Of a stretch of DNA of 64,000 nt, positions 52,201 through 63,097 are shown in pieces. Below the pieces are notes generated by a model. That model was not told the DNA's origin and did not search any database. It was given only the letters and a program-made list of their open reading frames with translations. The DNA comes from Mya arenaria. Its lineage: Eukaryota > Mollusca > Bivalvia > Myida > Myidae. Location of the stretch: positions 70,236,223 to 70,300,222 of the forward strand of contig NC_069127.1 of assembly GCF_026914265.1 (NCBI RefSeq), written 5' to 3'. Made by a program: the position numbers and the translations under genes. The first letter of the stretch is position 1, and the number at the start of each line of letters is the position of its first letter.

Positions 52201-52303
52201 GAAAAGGAAGAGTTATCTTTGATTATAGTCTTCATTTTAAGCAAAATATTCCATTCCGAAGTAGCATATATGACGTTATTTATCACGTGGTATACACACA
52301 CTG
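51821..52303. mobile_element. Full-length MITE, CAGTGTGTG inverted termini
   Basis: 483 bp, starting CAGTGTGTGTATACCACGTG and ending with its reverse complement (CACGTGGTATACACACACTG). Long inverted arms meet around a centre where an extra block of about 130 bp (52010-52140, itself partly hairpin) is inserted. A 5-bp target duplication CTATG flanks it (51816-51820, 52304-52308). The paralogous blocks at 17696 and 26239 have CTATG once and no element. Non-coding; superfamily not assigned. Confidence 0.85.
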
Positions 52304-52309
52304 CTATGT

Positions 52310-52800
52310 TTTGCGTCCGATTTCAGTAGAAACAAAGAAGCAGAGTTCAAACTGCAAGAACTGTATTTTCGTTCATTTCCTTAACTTATAAGTAATCAGA
52401 AAGCAATACCTATCGACCAGGCCCCAATTTTTCAAAACTTTTTAAGGTTAACAGGCTTAAGAAGCTGATTTAAATAAGCCAAAATACATACTTATATTTG
52501 ATTTTGATCAAAGAAAAATGGTTAAATGTGAATTTTATAAAAATAAATCCACCGTAAAGTCTAAAAACTAATAAATAGAACACAATTCATAGAAAAACCA
52601 AAAATAGTGAAATTAGCTTAATCCTGTTATTTTAGATTTTAGAAGTTTCGAGAAATTGGTGCGAAGCATCGGTACTAACATTAACGCCAATACCTGGCTT
52701 ATAAAAATATTTTATACATCGGCCATATCAAGTCGGTATCTTTCACAAGTTCCCAGTCAAAGTTAGTTCTGCTTTATTTCGAAGGCGTTATGATTTTCGA
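52310..52800. other. 3' flank of Ig copy 3
   Basis: The first 350 bp hold nothing I recognise. From about 52665 it matches 31985-32167. Confidence 0.5.
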
Positions 52801-52806
52801 TTTATT
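52801..52806 (-). promoter_or_regulatory. Polyadenylation signal AATAAA overlapping the stop of Ig copy 3
   Basis: The stop TAA is inside the hexamer AAAATAAATC. Copy 2 has the same hexamer 44 bases after its earlier stop. If used, copy 3 would have almost no 3' untranslated region. Confidence 0.5.
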
Positions 52807-55800
52807 TTGTCGTACTTCGTATCAGGGACATTTGATCCGTTGGCGTTGAGTTAGTTTCCTTAAGTTCAACGACATTCACAGTTGCATTGGCAATGAATCC
52901 CTCTCCCTTCGCCTCGCACGTGTACGTTCCGAAGTCGAAAACGATCAGGGTACCCGCGCGTGTAACCAAGGTGACGAACTTAGCCGGTATATGTTCACCT
53001 GCCGGCTCCACGTTAAAGTAGTATTTCCATGTTGTTGACGTCACTTTGTTTCCATGAACGTCAATCCAGTATGTTTCGTATAACGGCTCCCCTTGCACGA
53101 TACACGCTAACATAGAAATACCTCCCCTTTTGATGTAAATTGTCTTTTCCATGACGTCAACCTCAACAGGAAACCTTACTTTAAGATTGATTGTATAATC
53201 CTCGTTACTAACGGAATTCTCTCCTTGACACGTGTAGACGTCCGTAGCGTGACGCGTGATGTTAGGTAGAACAAGTTTGCTGCCCGTGATGCCGGTAGGC
53301 TGTTTGTCGTCACCCCTAAACCACGTAATGGTCGGTACAGGTTCGCCAATAAATGCGCAGGTAAGGTTCACAGTGCCACCTTCATCGACGCTCACATCCA
53401 ATGAGCTTGTACCGCCATAGTCGATTTTCGGAGCCTCCAAGATCAGAAGTTGGACGTTGGACAGCACCACTTGTTGATCTGACGTGCACGTGTAATTCGC
53501 CGCGAATGTGTCCGTGACTGACATAATCAGAAGATTCCATTCAAAATTGGTAGTCTTGACGACCTCAATCTGGTTCTTGTATTTGAGGATACTTACACCG
53601 GAAGTGATGTAAGAGTCCTTTGATGATTCCCAGTGTACCGAGACCAAGTCGGGATCCAAACCGGAAGTCAGGCGGCACGGCAGCATAATCTGCTTCCCGC
53701 GCTCAACGCGGAGTGTAACCTGCTGGGGGTTTCCATCGCCACCAGAAAGAAGCAGACCTGCAATAGACGTTTTTGTTTGTTCAACATTCTTTAGAACAAA
53801 GGTATCTGGTATAAACAATTTCCATTAAAAATATCGAAGTTGGCTGAAATGAATCCAACCTGATTTTTACTTCATATTTGGTTTAATTCAGGGGATTCGA
53901 ATTTCCTCGAAATTATTTTTTGATAGTATTTCCTACACAGTAAAAATCCAGTTTTCATTTTCAATTGTAAAATGATTAATAATTTTTTCTCCTTAAATGG
54001 AAAACTCAATATTTCAAAACATAAAGATGCACACTTACTCACAAATAAGATTTACCACAATGAATATGGTTTTTTAATATACCCAAGAGGATGAATAAAT
54101 GTCGAAAGCAATGGTTCTTATGAAGGATACCGTGTTTAGTTTGTTAGTAAAGTGCAGAAAGCACGGTATTTCTATCGTATGGAATGATAGTAGATCGGAG
54201 TAAGATTTTAGCACTCACCAATCACTTAATATTTTGCGTTTTCATCTAGAAAATACACAAATTCAATCTGGTACCATTTTCTTATGACGACTTAGCATGC
54301 TGCACGACTTTTTTCGCAAAACATAACATCGTCCATGTTTAATCTGGTGAAATGTAAGAAAGATCCTCTAAAATGTTATGAAAGAATGAATAAGCTACAA
54401 CCACTCCGCGTAAGAGGAATAATGTGGCCAAGACAACTTTTCATATTTGACGAGGGATTTCAGAACAGAACTGAACAGATATTTTATTAAGACGTGTACA
54501 AAGTACATCATCTTCTTAACAACAAATGCATGATTAATAAACAAACACATGGTATGGCATAGGTTATACATTATATGAAATAGAATCATAAATGTATTCA
54601 AAAATATATATTCAAATCAGGTGAGGATGAACACAACTATTATAATTTGAAGTTGATCTTCATATACTCAGAGGTTGCTTGACAAATAAAGATAGGTTTT
54701 TTTTAAGTTCTTGTTTATTTCTTGTGTTTAACAGTTCAATGAACTTATAAACAGACGGACTTAAATAAATATACCGTTTTATGTATTTCTTTCTTATAGT
54801 TTCAAAACGTGTACATATACAAATAAAATGAAATTAATCTTCTATATCTCTTGAATTACAGCATTAACAATATCTTTCTTCACGTTGTATACATTACGAT
54901 TACATCTGCACGTTTGAACCCTTAACGGGTGTACAGAAAGTCTAAGCCTACAGAAAATAGTCGTAAGCTTTTAGGTAATAAATAAAAATAATCTTCATGC
55001 ACAAAAGTAGTCTTAAGTTCCTTATACAAAAATTTAACTGGTTTATCAATGGATCTATACCATTCTTGCTTAAAACAATCAATTATTCTTGTTTTAAATT
55101 AAGATAAAGTACTTTTCATTTATAATATTAGGATTATTGAATACGTATGCATAACCATACTGGATCGACAACTTTTTAACATTTGAAACCCAGTTAATTT
55201 TTCCATTATAACAGTCAGAAAATGCATACTTATATACAATATTTATTACAATGTTATCGCTATTTGAAACCTTTAACCAATGTTGTATAAATCTAACATA
55301 TTCATGTACATAAATAGGATATCTACCAAGCTCCTAATACACACTTGCTGTACATGTATTTTTTTCCAACGTTTAACAAACGTTAACAAAACTTTAAATG
55401 GATTCTTTCAATTTCCTTAGACACAAAAAGTCCCCAAATTTCGGAAGAATAATTAAAAACGGGGGCAACAAAAGCATTAAAGAGTTGACAACAAATCTTT
55501 CTTTTCAGGTAAAACTCCTTACATATTCAAAATAACACATTTAATGCCTTTACAGCTTTGCCCGTTAAATGTTCCTGGTTCAAAGAACAATTACCAGTGT
55601 AATTAAAAACAGTTCCTAAGTAATTAAAATCAATAACGACATCAATAGGCCGGCCATTGTAGATCCAATTACCTGTTGTCAGTAGCCCTCCCGTTTTACG
55701 AAAGAACATAAGTTTGGTTTTAAGTGTATTTACTGATAAACCCCAATTACCACAATTTTCTGAAAGTTTATCCAAATGTTTCTGAGTTTCAACTGGTGTT

Positions 55801-55898
55801 TCACCTTCAATAGCCAGTAACTGTTAAATTCTAAAAAAATTAAAATGATTTTATATTTTACCGACAAGCAAATATCCAGCCAACAAAGACCTCTCCAT
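52802..55898 (-). CDS. Secreted three-Ig-domain protein, copy 3 (two exons)
   Basis: Exon 1 is 55898-55862 (MERSLLAGYLLVG, donor G|GTAAAA) and exon 2 is 53757-52802 (acceptor ATTGCAG|GT). Joined, they give 330 residues with no stop. The leader core continues across the junction (LLVG-LLLSGG). Three Ig domains follow with the same Cys pairs and core Trp as copy 1. The NYT site in domain 1 is kept, NIT in domain 2 is changed to TIT, and a new NLT appears at the second-domain cysteine. The tail is about 15 residues longer than in copy 2 (ETNSTPTDQMSLIRSTTK). No membrane anchor is visible. An in-frame ATG 12 nt upstream (MVVKMERS) could be the true start and would give a basic residue before the leader. 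The 2.1-kb intron contains a LINE. By integrity this is the best candidate for a working gene in the window. Confidence 0.85.
54463..55835 (-). mobile_element. 5'-truncated LINE in the intron of Ig copy 3
   Basis: Same insertion as 33936-35265. Here the RT end is clearer (55775-55527: NWGLSVNTLKTKLMFFRK, then DFNYLGTVFNYTG). Several breaks make it inactive. Confidence 0.8.
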
Positions 55899-55916
55899 CT
55901 TTACCACCATAGTTCT

Positions 55917-56757
55917 TTTAGAACGTTAGATCATTGATTTAAACAGTGTTAACTTCAAACCATTCTCTCTCGTGGTGTTGTTGTTTCTTCCGGGATGCTT
56001 TATTTCCTGGTTCCGCTTTATTGTTTATTATAGTTTGAATGGATTAGTCACTAACACCATATGATCAGGCAGAATATTATAGAACAAAAAAGCTTTATTC
56101 TAACATGTACATTCTTTTCAACACATTTTGTTTTATTTTATATCAATTAGTTTATTAGTTTATAAAATGCACATCCGCATTTACATATAAAGCATGCATG
56201 GTCATACAAAACACATACATCATGAGATTATTCTAAAAAGAAGTACGAGAGACTATTACTATTACAATTTGACATCGCACAATAAAACTATATGCAGTGG
56301 AAAGAAACATCAATACACTCTTCATAATTATTTGCATATTACTATATCGAAATAATCATGTCTTATCATGCTTAATACTTTAAACAATATCAGAGAATTG
56401 CATATTAGTCCAATTTAATCATATTATTTTGAAACGGTTTAATTTGTGATGTATTTTATGTACACTTTTAAGTTTTGATATACACTTTTAAACATATCTT
56501 ATAAAATAATATCACATTTCTTTAAAATACTACATTTCTCATACATTTCTTTTCTAAATTACTCAATCTATGTTTAATACAAATTTATTATATAAAAATA
56601 TTTCAAAATGGAATTGTTACTAGGATGCATCTTCTAACATTGCATACAATTTCAGAACCATACGGATAAATTACAGTGCCCGCTGCGTATGGAACGGCAA
56701 ACTTGTCAATATGATATATAACTAAGTGGAGTAGAAAATGAGTTGGAAAAATTAGGC
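55917..56757. repeat. 5' flank of Ig copy 3, duplicated at 47.87-48.75 kb
   Basis: Aligned with 47869-48753 throughout, with small indels. It should include the minus-strand promoter of Ig copy 3. No clear TATA box was identified. Confidence 0.7.
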
Positions 56758-58310
56758 GAAAGATGTTGATGTTGATGGTATACTTGCCCAGTTTATCAAA
56801 ACCACTAAGGATTTGACATTACCGTTTATAACTCGATTATTCAACCGTGTATTTGAGTCGGGTCAATTTCCTGATAAATGGTCTGATAGTATTATTTGTT
56901 CTATTCATATGTCTGGCTCATTGTTTGAGCCTTATAAATACCGAGATATATCATTGATAAATTAAATCTGTAAAATATGTTCTTCCATATTTTACAGGGG
57001 GTTATACAGTTGGGCAGAAATCAATGGTAAAATCGATGGGGCACAGGCAGGCTTTTGATATGGTTATTCAACGATTGATAATATCTTTACTCTTAATGCA
57101 GTTATTCAAAAAATCTTTTTAAAAGTAGGGGTAGGGTATAGGTTCTATACGCTGACTTAGCCAAAGCCTTTGATAATATCCATCATTCTGATCTATTCCA
57201 TGTTTATCTCGCAAAGGTATTACTGGCATCATTTTTGTTAACATTTTAAACGATGTATGGAAACCTTGTCGCGCAAGTCAGTAGTCATGGCCTTACACAA
57301 AGCTTCAGATGTCTTAAGGGAACGCGCCAGGGTGAGAGTTATAGTACTCTGATTTTTGTTTTGTATCTAGACCCCTGTACATATTTAAGAGATGACTGTA
57401 ACTCGGGGAAACTTTGTATCGAACGAAATACCTGACATACTAACGCTAATGTCCGCTGATAACGTTGTAAACCCAGCTGAAACAATAGTACAACTTCAGC
57501 AGCAAGTTAATGCAATTAAAACATTCTGTGAAGACACCGTAATGACAGTCAATGTAAACAAAACTGTGATTATAGTATTCCGTAACGGCGGACCTCTACG
57601 AGGCACGGAAAAGTAGTCATTCTGTGTTAGGCCAATAAATGTTGCTTCATTTTATAAATACATGGGCTTGATATTTACTAAAAAGCTGTCATGGTCCAAA
57701 GCCTTAAGTGAATTAGCTATGAAAGCTCCCAAATCGGTTTATTGCATTTAAGGTTTTCAACGTTAATTTGAAAATCTTAACTATGCTGAAAGCTAAAAAG
57801 TATTTGATTCTATGGTGGAACCTGTATTGCTTTTTTGGATCCGACATATGGGGTATAAAATTTTCTCCTTTAGTAGAACGTGTTCAAATTCAATATTGAA
57901 AAAGGTTTTAGGAGTGAATAAGTCTGTCAATAATAATGTTGCTCTTGGGGAATGTGGTCGTTAAGTATTGCTGTAAATTACTTATTATGCCAAGTTATCG
58001 TTATCCCCAAAACTGTTATTAATTGTTAAAACGGCTAGATGACATAGGTAGGCGAACGTTGGCTTCTGACGTTAGGTAAAACCTTGTTCAAATTTGGGTT
58101 TGGCTTCGTATGGGTTAGTCAGAGAGTTGGCGATATACAGTTGTTCATTGAAACGTTCAAATATCGTGTATCAAATAGATTGCATGATTCGAGAAGCTTG
58201 CGACCGGAACTCGCGCCCCTTTATGAATCTAAGATCACGATCCACCATGAAGCGTCTGGCAAATATAACTTTAATGTGGGAATTATAATAGAGACAGAGA
58301 TATCCATAAA
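56758..58310 (+). mobile_element. LINE ORF2 (RT to C-terminus), broken
   Basis: Plus-strand blocks in order: LPFITRLFNRVFESGQFPDK (RT block 1, 56.82 kb), GKIDGAQAGF, an ADLAKAFDN-like motif A near 57.16 kb, KGTRQGESYST (57.33 kb), LMSADNVV (57.45 kb, FADD position), TVNVNKTVIIVFRNGG, and a C-terminal FGFGFVWVSQRVG near 58.1 kb. About ten stops or frame changes. No endonuclease is seen. Confidence 0.85.
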
Positions 58311-58570
58311 CCCAGCTGAGGAATATCTCGTGACGATATGCGCCTTGTTTTCCTGAACGTTGGTTTTTTTCCTCACCGGAAAACTCGTGCAGTGAATCTC
58401 GCCGGCGATGCTTGGGGTTCGATTCTTCGCCATCGGTGCTGACAACTGACAAGAACGTGAAACAAGCAATATTACTCCCGAGTGTTTTACCTTCTCACAG
58501 GCTAAAAGTTTAGTTGTATTATATTTACCATTAAGACGATTGGCTATGCACGTCCACGTCGATGTTCATA
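58311..58570 (+). mobile_element. SINE-like unit, copy 2
   Basis: Sister of 48846-49110. It has a better B box (GGTTCGATTC) about 40 nt after CTCGTGCAGTGAATC. It follows the LINE directly. Confidence 0.4.
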
Positions 58571-59540
58571 TTCGTATTACAAGGCGCAATGTGATTGTTA
58601 TATATATAAGAAACAGCATTGAAACAAAGGTGTATTCCTGACGTACTTCTGATGATATTGTAAGCAAGTCAGACATTATGTTTCCGACTTTAACTAATTG
58701 TTTTCTATTAGTTAAGTAGGTATTTCGGTCCATAATCCTTGATCACTCCGTGATTGAGCGTGAGAACTGTTGTTCGTTCGCCCAGTTGCAGGTTTGATAA
58801 TGCACAGTTCTGCATCATTTGTGCGAACAAGTTAACTCGTGCCTCTTTAACTCAGATGTATCACGTCTGTACACAAGTAGCAATTTCTATCTATAAATGG
58901 CTTGAATACATCAATGAAATGTGATTTAATTTTTCTGCACTATCCCATTTAATTCACGAATGATTTTGTTGTGAATGTCCGATCGTGGAGCTACTTTTCA
59001 GACATAAATAGTTTCTTCATCCAATCTGCTTAATAGTCTTGCGCGGCTGAATTATTTTCGGCAACATAAACGATGACTGAAATGTGTCCATATCCATTTT
59101 CTGCACCTTTTTAGATATATTTCCACCAGGGCGCCTTTACATGTGCATATTCCAACATGTTTTGTCCTTTTTCACAAATACCTTTGGTAGTTAAGTCACG
59201 AATTATTAATATTTTTGATCATTGAACGCTTGAAGTCCATGGTTGTACTTGAGGATCGGAAGTGTTTTGTTCACTTTCAATTCTTATGTGAAAATAACCG
59301 AAGTTTTGGCTCTTTTTTCACTGTTATAACTTGATTTTTTAGATGAAGAAACCTTATTTTTGTCGGTCAATTCTAACAATAAATCTGTTTTCTGCCGCGT
59401 GTTGGTGTATTCATTTAACTGTTTAATAGCATCAGATATAATTTCATAACATGAAATTCGTGTATTTTTTTACAAGTTGATTTGAGTGAAATACTGCTTG
59501 AATTCACATCATCGAGATGTCTGCATGTATGCTCATTGTT
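58571..59540. repeat. Duplicated block, sister of 49.1-50.31 kb
   Basis: Collinear with 49100-50310 apart from a deletion matching 49217-49435 and smaller indels. No gene. Confidence 0.75.
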
Positions 59541-59592
59541 ATCCCCCGCCTTTAAAAGGCGAGGGGATATAGTAATGGTAGGCGCGATTCCG

Positions 59593-59628
<36 letters not shown>

Positions 59629-61115
59629 TCCGTCCGTCCCACATTCATTTCTTTGCATCTCCTCTTACGTTTTTCATGCGATTTCTACCAAACTTTCACA
59701 GATTGATGATCATAAAGTGAAGCAGCGCATATTGTCGGGCTTTCCCGATTCGACCATTTTTAAAAGAGTTATTGCCCTTTGCTTATTTTACATTTAAAAT
59801 TGGTTTCTTCGCAACTCCTATTACGTTTTTCATGCGATTTCTACCAGACTTTAACAGATTGATGGTCAAAAAGTGAAGCAGTGCATAATTTCTGGCTTTC
59901 CTGATTTGACCATTTTTGAAAGAGTTTTTTGCCCTTTGCTTATTTTACATTTAAAATTGGTTTCTTCGCAACTCCTCTTACATTTTTCATGCGATTTCTA
60001 CCAAACTTTCACAGATTAATCATCATAAAGTGAAGCAGCGCATATTGTTGGGCTTTCTCGAATCGACCATTTTAAAAGAGTAATTGCCCTTTGCTTATTT
60101 TACATTTAAAATTGGTTTCTTCGCAACTCCTCTTACATTTTTAATGCGATTTTTACCAAACTTTCACAGATTGATGATTATAAAGTGAAGCAGCGCATAT
60201 TGTCGGGCTTTCCTGAATAGACAATTTTTGAAAGAGTTATTGCCCTTTGCTTATTTTACATTTAAAATTGGTTTCTTCGCAACTCCTCTTATATTTTTCA
60301 TGTGATTTCTACCAAACTTTCACAGATTGATGATCATAAAGTGAAGCAGCGCATATTGTCGGGTTTTCCTGATTTGACCATTTTTGAAAGAGTTATTGCC
60401 CTTTGCTTATTTTATATTTAAAATTGGTTTCTTCGCAACTCCTCTTACGTTTTTCATGCGATTTCTACCAGACTTTCACAGATTGATGATTATAAAGTGA
60501 AGCAGTGCATAATTTCTGGCTTTTGCGATTTGACCATTTTTGAAAGAGTTATTGCCCTTTGCTTATTTTAAATTTAAAATTGGTTTCTTCGCAACTTCTC
60601 TTATGTTTTTCATGCGATTTCTACCAAACTTTCACAGATTGATGACAATATAGTGACTCAGTGCAAATTGTCGGGCTTTTGCGATTCAACCATTTTTGAA
60701 AGAGTTATAGCCCTTTGTTTATTTTACATTTAAAATTGGTTTCTTCGCAACTCCTCTTACGTTTTTCATGCGATTTCTACCAAATTTTTACAGATTGATG
60801 ACATAAAGTGACGCAGCGCATATTGTCGGGCTTTCGCGATTCGACCATTTTTGAAAGAGTTATTGCCCTTTTTTACATTTAAAATTGGTTTCTTCGCAAC
60901 TCCTCTTACGTTTTTCATGCAATTTTTCCCAAACTTTCACAGATTGATGACTATATAGTGACGCAGCGCATATTGTCGGGCTTTTGCAATTTGACCTTTT
61001 TTGAAAGAGTTATTGCCCTTTCTTAATTTCACGCATTTCTTATGTTCCTGAGAAACTACCCTTACCATTGATTGGCTTTCGTTACAAAAATTCCCCCATG
61101 AGGCGGGGGATATAG
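59541..61115 (+). mobile_element. Mobile element carrying a 156-bp tandem array
   Basis: Inserted into the duplicated block. The sister at 50291-50310 has the target CTGCATGTATGCTCATTGTT once and empty; here it flanks the element on the left (59521-59540) and, altered at about four positions, on the right (61116-61136). The left end is a hairpin (CCCCGCCTTTAAAAGGC, then GAGGGGATATAG). A microsatellite follows, then about nine 156-bp units (anchors at 59655, 59811, 59968, 60123, 60279, 60435, 60591, 60747, 60896). The right end repeats the CCCCC...GGCGGGGGATATAG motif in direct orientation. No coding frame. It resembles the repeat-core non-autonomous elements known from bivalves, but I cannot assign a superfamily. 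Confidence 0.8.
59592..59640 (+). repeat. GTGC microsatellite passing into GTCC
   Basis: About nine GTGC units followed by three GTCC units at the left side of the 156-bp array. Confidence 0.95.
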
Positions 61116-61136
61116 CTGCCTGTGATCGCTCTTGTT

Positions 61137-62670
61137 AGTTTTGTTTTGCCTTTTTATGCTGCAGCTGTGCAAAATTCATTTCTGCCTGTGAAATTTGACA
61201 GCCGAGCAGAGACAGAGGCAAAAGTGAAGAAGTGATAATGCTTTGGAAATTTTTTAGTAAATATTCGACTGTGTGTGATTTCCTTGCATTATTGCGTAGA
61301 TTTAAACACTGTGTTACTGGTGATTTCAGTTTGACTGATGCAAAAATAGGGGTGTCTAAAATAGCAGCATTTTATAATGTCAACTTTGATGTTCAAGAAA
61401 ATGTTGATTTTTTGGAAGTTTCATCAGAATTTATGTGAAAAGTGGTAAGTATTTGTTCATGGAAGTTCATACCAGTAATCAAGTCAAATGCGAAACACAG
61501 ACACTCGCAAATACATTTGACTTGCTCCACAGGAGATTGGCTCACTGGTACGTATAATGAGATAAACAACACATGTGAAGATTTAATGCCTTTAATATAC
61601 AAGAACAAAACAAGATATTTATCTCAAACGTACCGGTATTCACAGATGAGGACAGTTTTTTTACTCAATTTATATAATCAACATAGAAACAATCCATTGC
61701 AGAGGCCATGAAAAGAGGAGTCAATGACCTTTAAAATGGAATGCAATATGTTGGTATAACAGGCCAAATTCATTGTCGCATTCTCGTCTTTTTCTGCAGT
61801 CGGAAACTGTATAGTGATTTCCAATCTTCAATGTTTTCCGTGTAAACAGCACTACACACAGAAACAGTTATGCGATTTTACGCTTCTGTGTATAGGTGAT
61901 TCAATTCCATTCCGAAATACCATAAAAAGACAAACGTATGATTTGAGGAACAACTGTATCGAACTTCAAATTTAAATTGACTTCGTCTGTAATGGCCATT
62001 TTCCTGACAAGCGCTCAGATGATAGCCTTGAAATGTACAAACTAATGTCAACATATATCTTTGTACCGGCTCGAACGTGAGCTATATAAGCGAGGTTGGG
62101 TCCAGCGCTCTTGCTCGCAGTTCTCGTACCTACCAGGCAATTTCCGTTTAGCGTATTCGCCTTCGTTTGGAGGTGTGTCAAACTTAGAATCAAGGCCATC
62201 ATATGAGCGCTTGTCAGGAAAATTGCAGATACTCAGTTGCACATAAAGTATAAGAGGACAAACGGATTTTCATGTTATGAAGTCTCTTAGTTCTAAGAGA
62301 ACGCTAAGTGGTCATCAGGATGGTCATTTAATTCAGAAACCTAATTATATGGAAAGCTTAGTGTCCAGCCGAATGCTCAAATAATTTGCCCGCCCAATTC
62401 AATGTCAACGCTTATTGACAAACTGGATTTTCATATAATCATAAAGTTCCATCAGTGGATATATGGATATTCACTGCATGTCGATACTCATTTTTTGCAG
62501 GAAAGCATAGCAGGCAACGAAATGTTCAATATTCAATAATCTGATTACTAGTAGAAAGAAATTAATGTTAAGGCTTATTGGCCAACTTGATATAGTATAG
62601 CATCTTCTGGGAATACTTTGCTGATACTAAGATATACACTCAGTAACTTATAGTCGTTGTTGTATGACTT
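61137..62670. other. Mostly unique sequence
   Basis: The first 60 bp continue the duplicated block. The plus-strand frames at 61232-61438 and 61442-61711 are adjacent and in the same frame, separated by one stop, but no domain is recognised. An inverted repeat lies at 61995-62226. Confidence 0.4.
61995..62226. repeat. 37-bp inverted repeat around a TATA-box-like site
   Basis: 61995-62031 and 62190-62226 are reverse complements with about three mismatches (CTGACAAGCGCTCA and its complement). Between them TATATAAG lies at 62083-62090. Confidence 0.7.
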
Positions 62671-62915
62671 TGATTGTCCAGTTAGCGCACTCACTTCTCA
62701 CCTACGCGACTGGAGTTCGATTCCCGGCCAAGGCGCATGTGAGTTTGGTTTGTGTTCACCAAACCGGACAAGTCGGTTTCCTTCGGGTTCTCCGGTTTCC
62801 CCCACAGCACAAGACCACATTCTTGCATTACATCGCGCTAAATGAGAGTGATTAACATAATGTTGAAATAACTTGTTTCACAATAGTTGTAAAATAAATC
62901 TTCTTATTTCTATTA
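62671..62915 (+). mobile_element. tRNA-derived SINE with conserved central domain
   Basis: The head has an A-box-like GTCCAGTTAGCGCACTC and a B box GTTCGATTCCCGG. The central block contains CTCCGGTTTCCCCCAC, followed by GCTAAATGAGAGTG and a GTAAAATAAAT tail. It is flanked by 11-bp duplications TTGTATGACTT (62660-62670) and TTGTATGGCTT (62916-62926), one mismatch. Confidence 0.85.
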
Positions 62916-62926
62916 TTGTATGGCTT

Positions 62927-63097
62927 AGGAAAAGTATATTGTGCCATTTCAATGAAGTACAGTCAAAAATATTAGTATGCAAGACTTTTAATTACAATTG
63001 AAAATTAATAATCGTAAAAAACGCGACTTTTAGTGGAACTATTGACTCCAAAAGTGATTTTAAATTAATCCGCTTTAGGACGTCAGTAAACAACGAC
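62927..63097. other. Spacer between SINE and second 156-bp array
   Basis: No feature seen. Confidence 0.5.

Noticed and set aside
59415-59648. A protein with RTHARTHA repeats
   Set aside because: It is translation of the GTGC microsatellite.
61232-61711. A small plus-strand gene made of two consecutive same-frame open frames
   Set aside because: One stop separates them, no domain is recognised and no splice sites remove the stop. The evidence is too thin.
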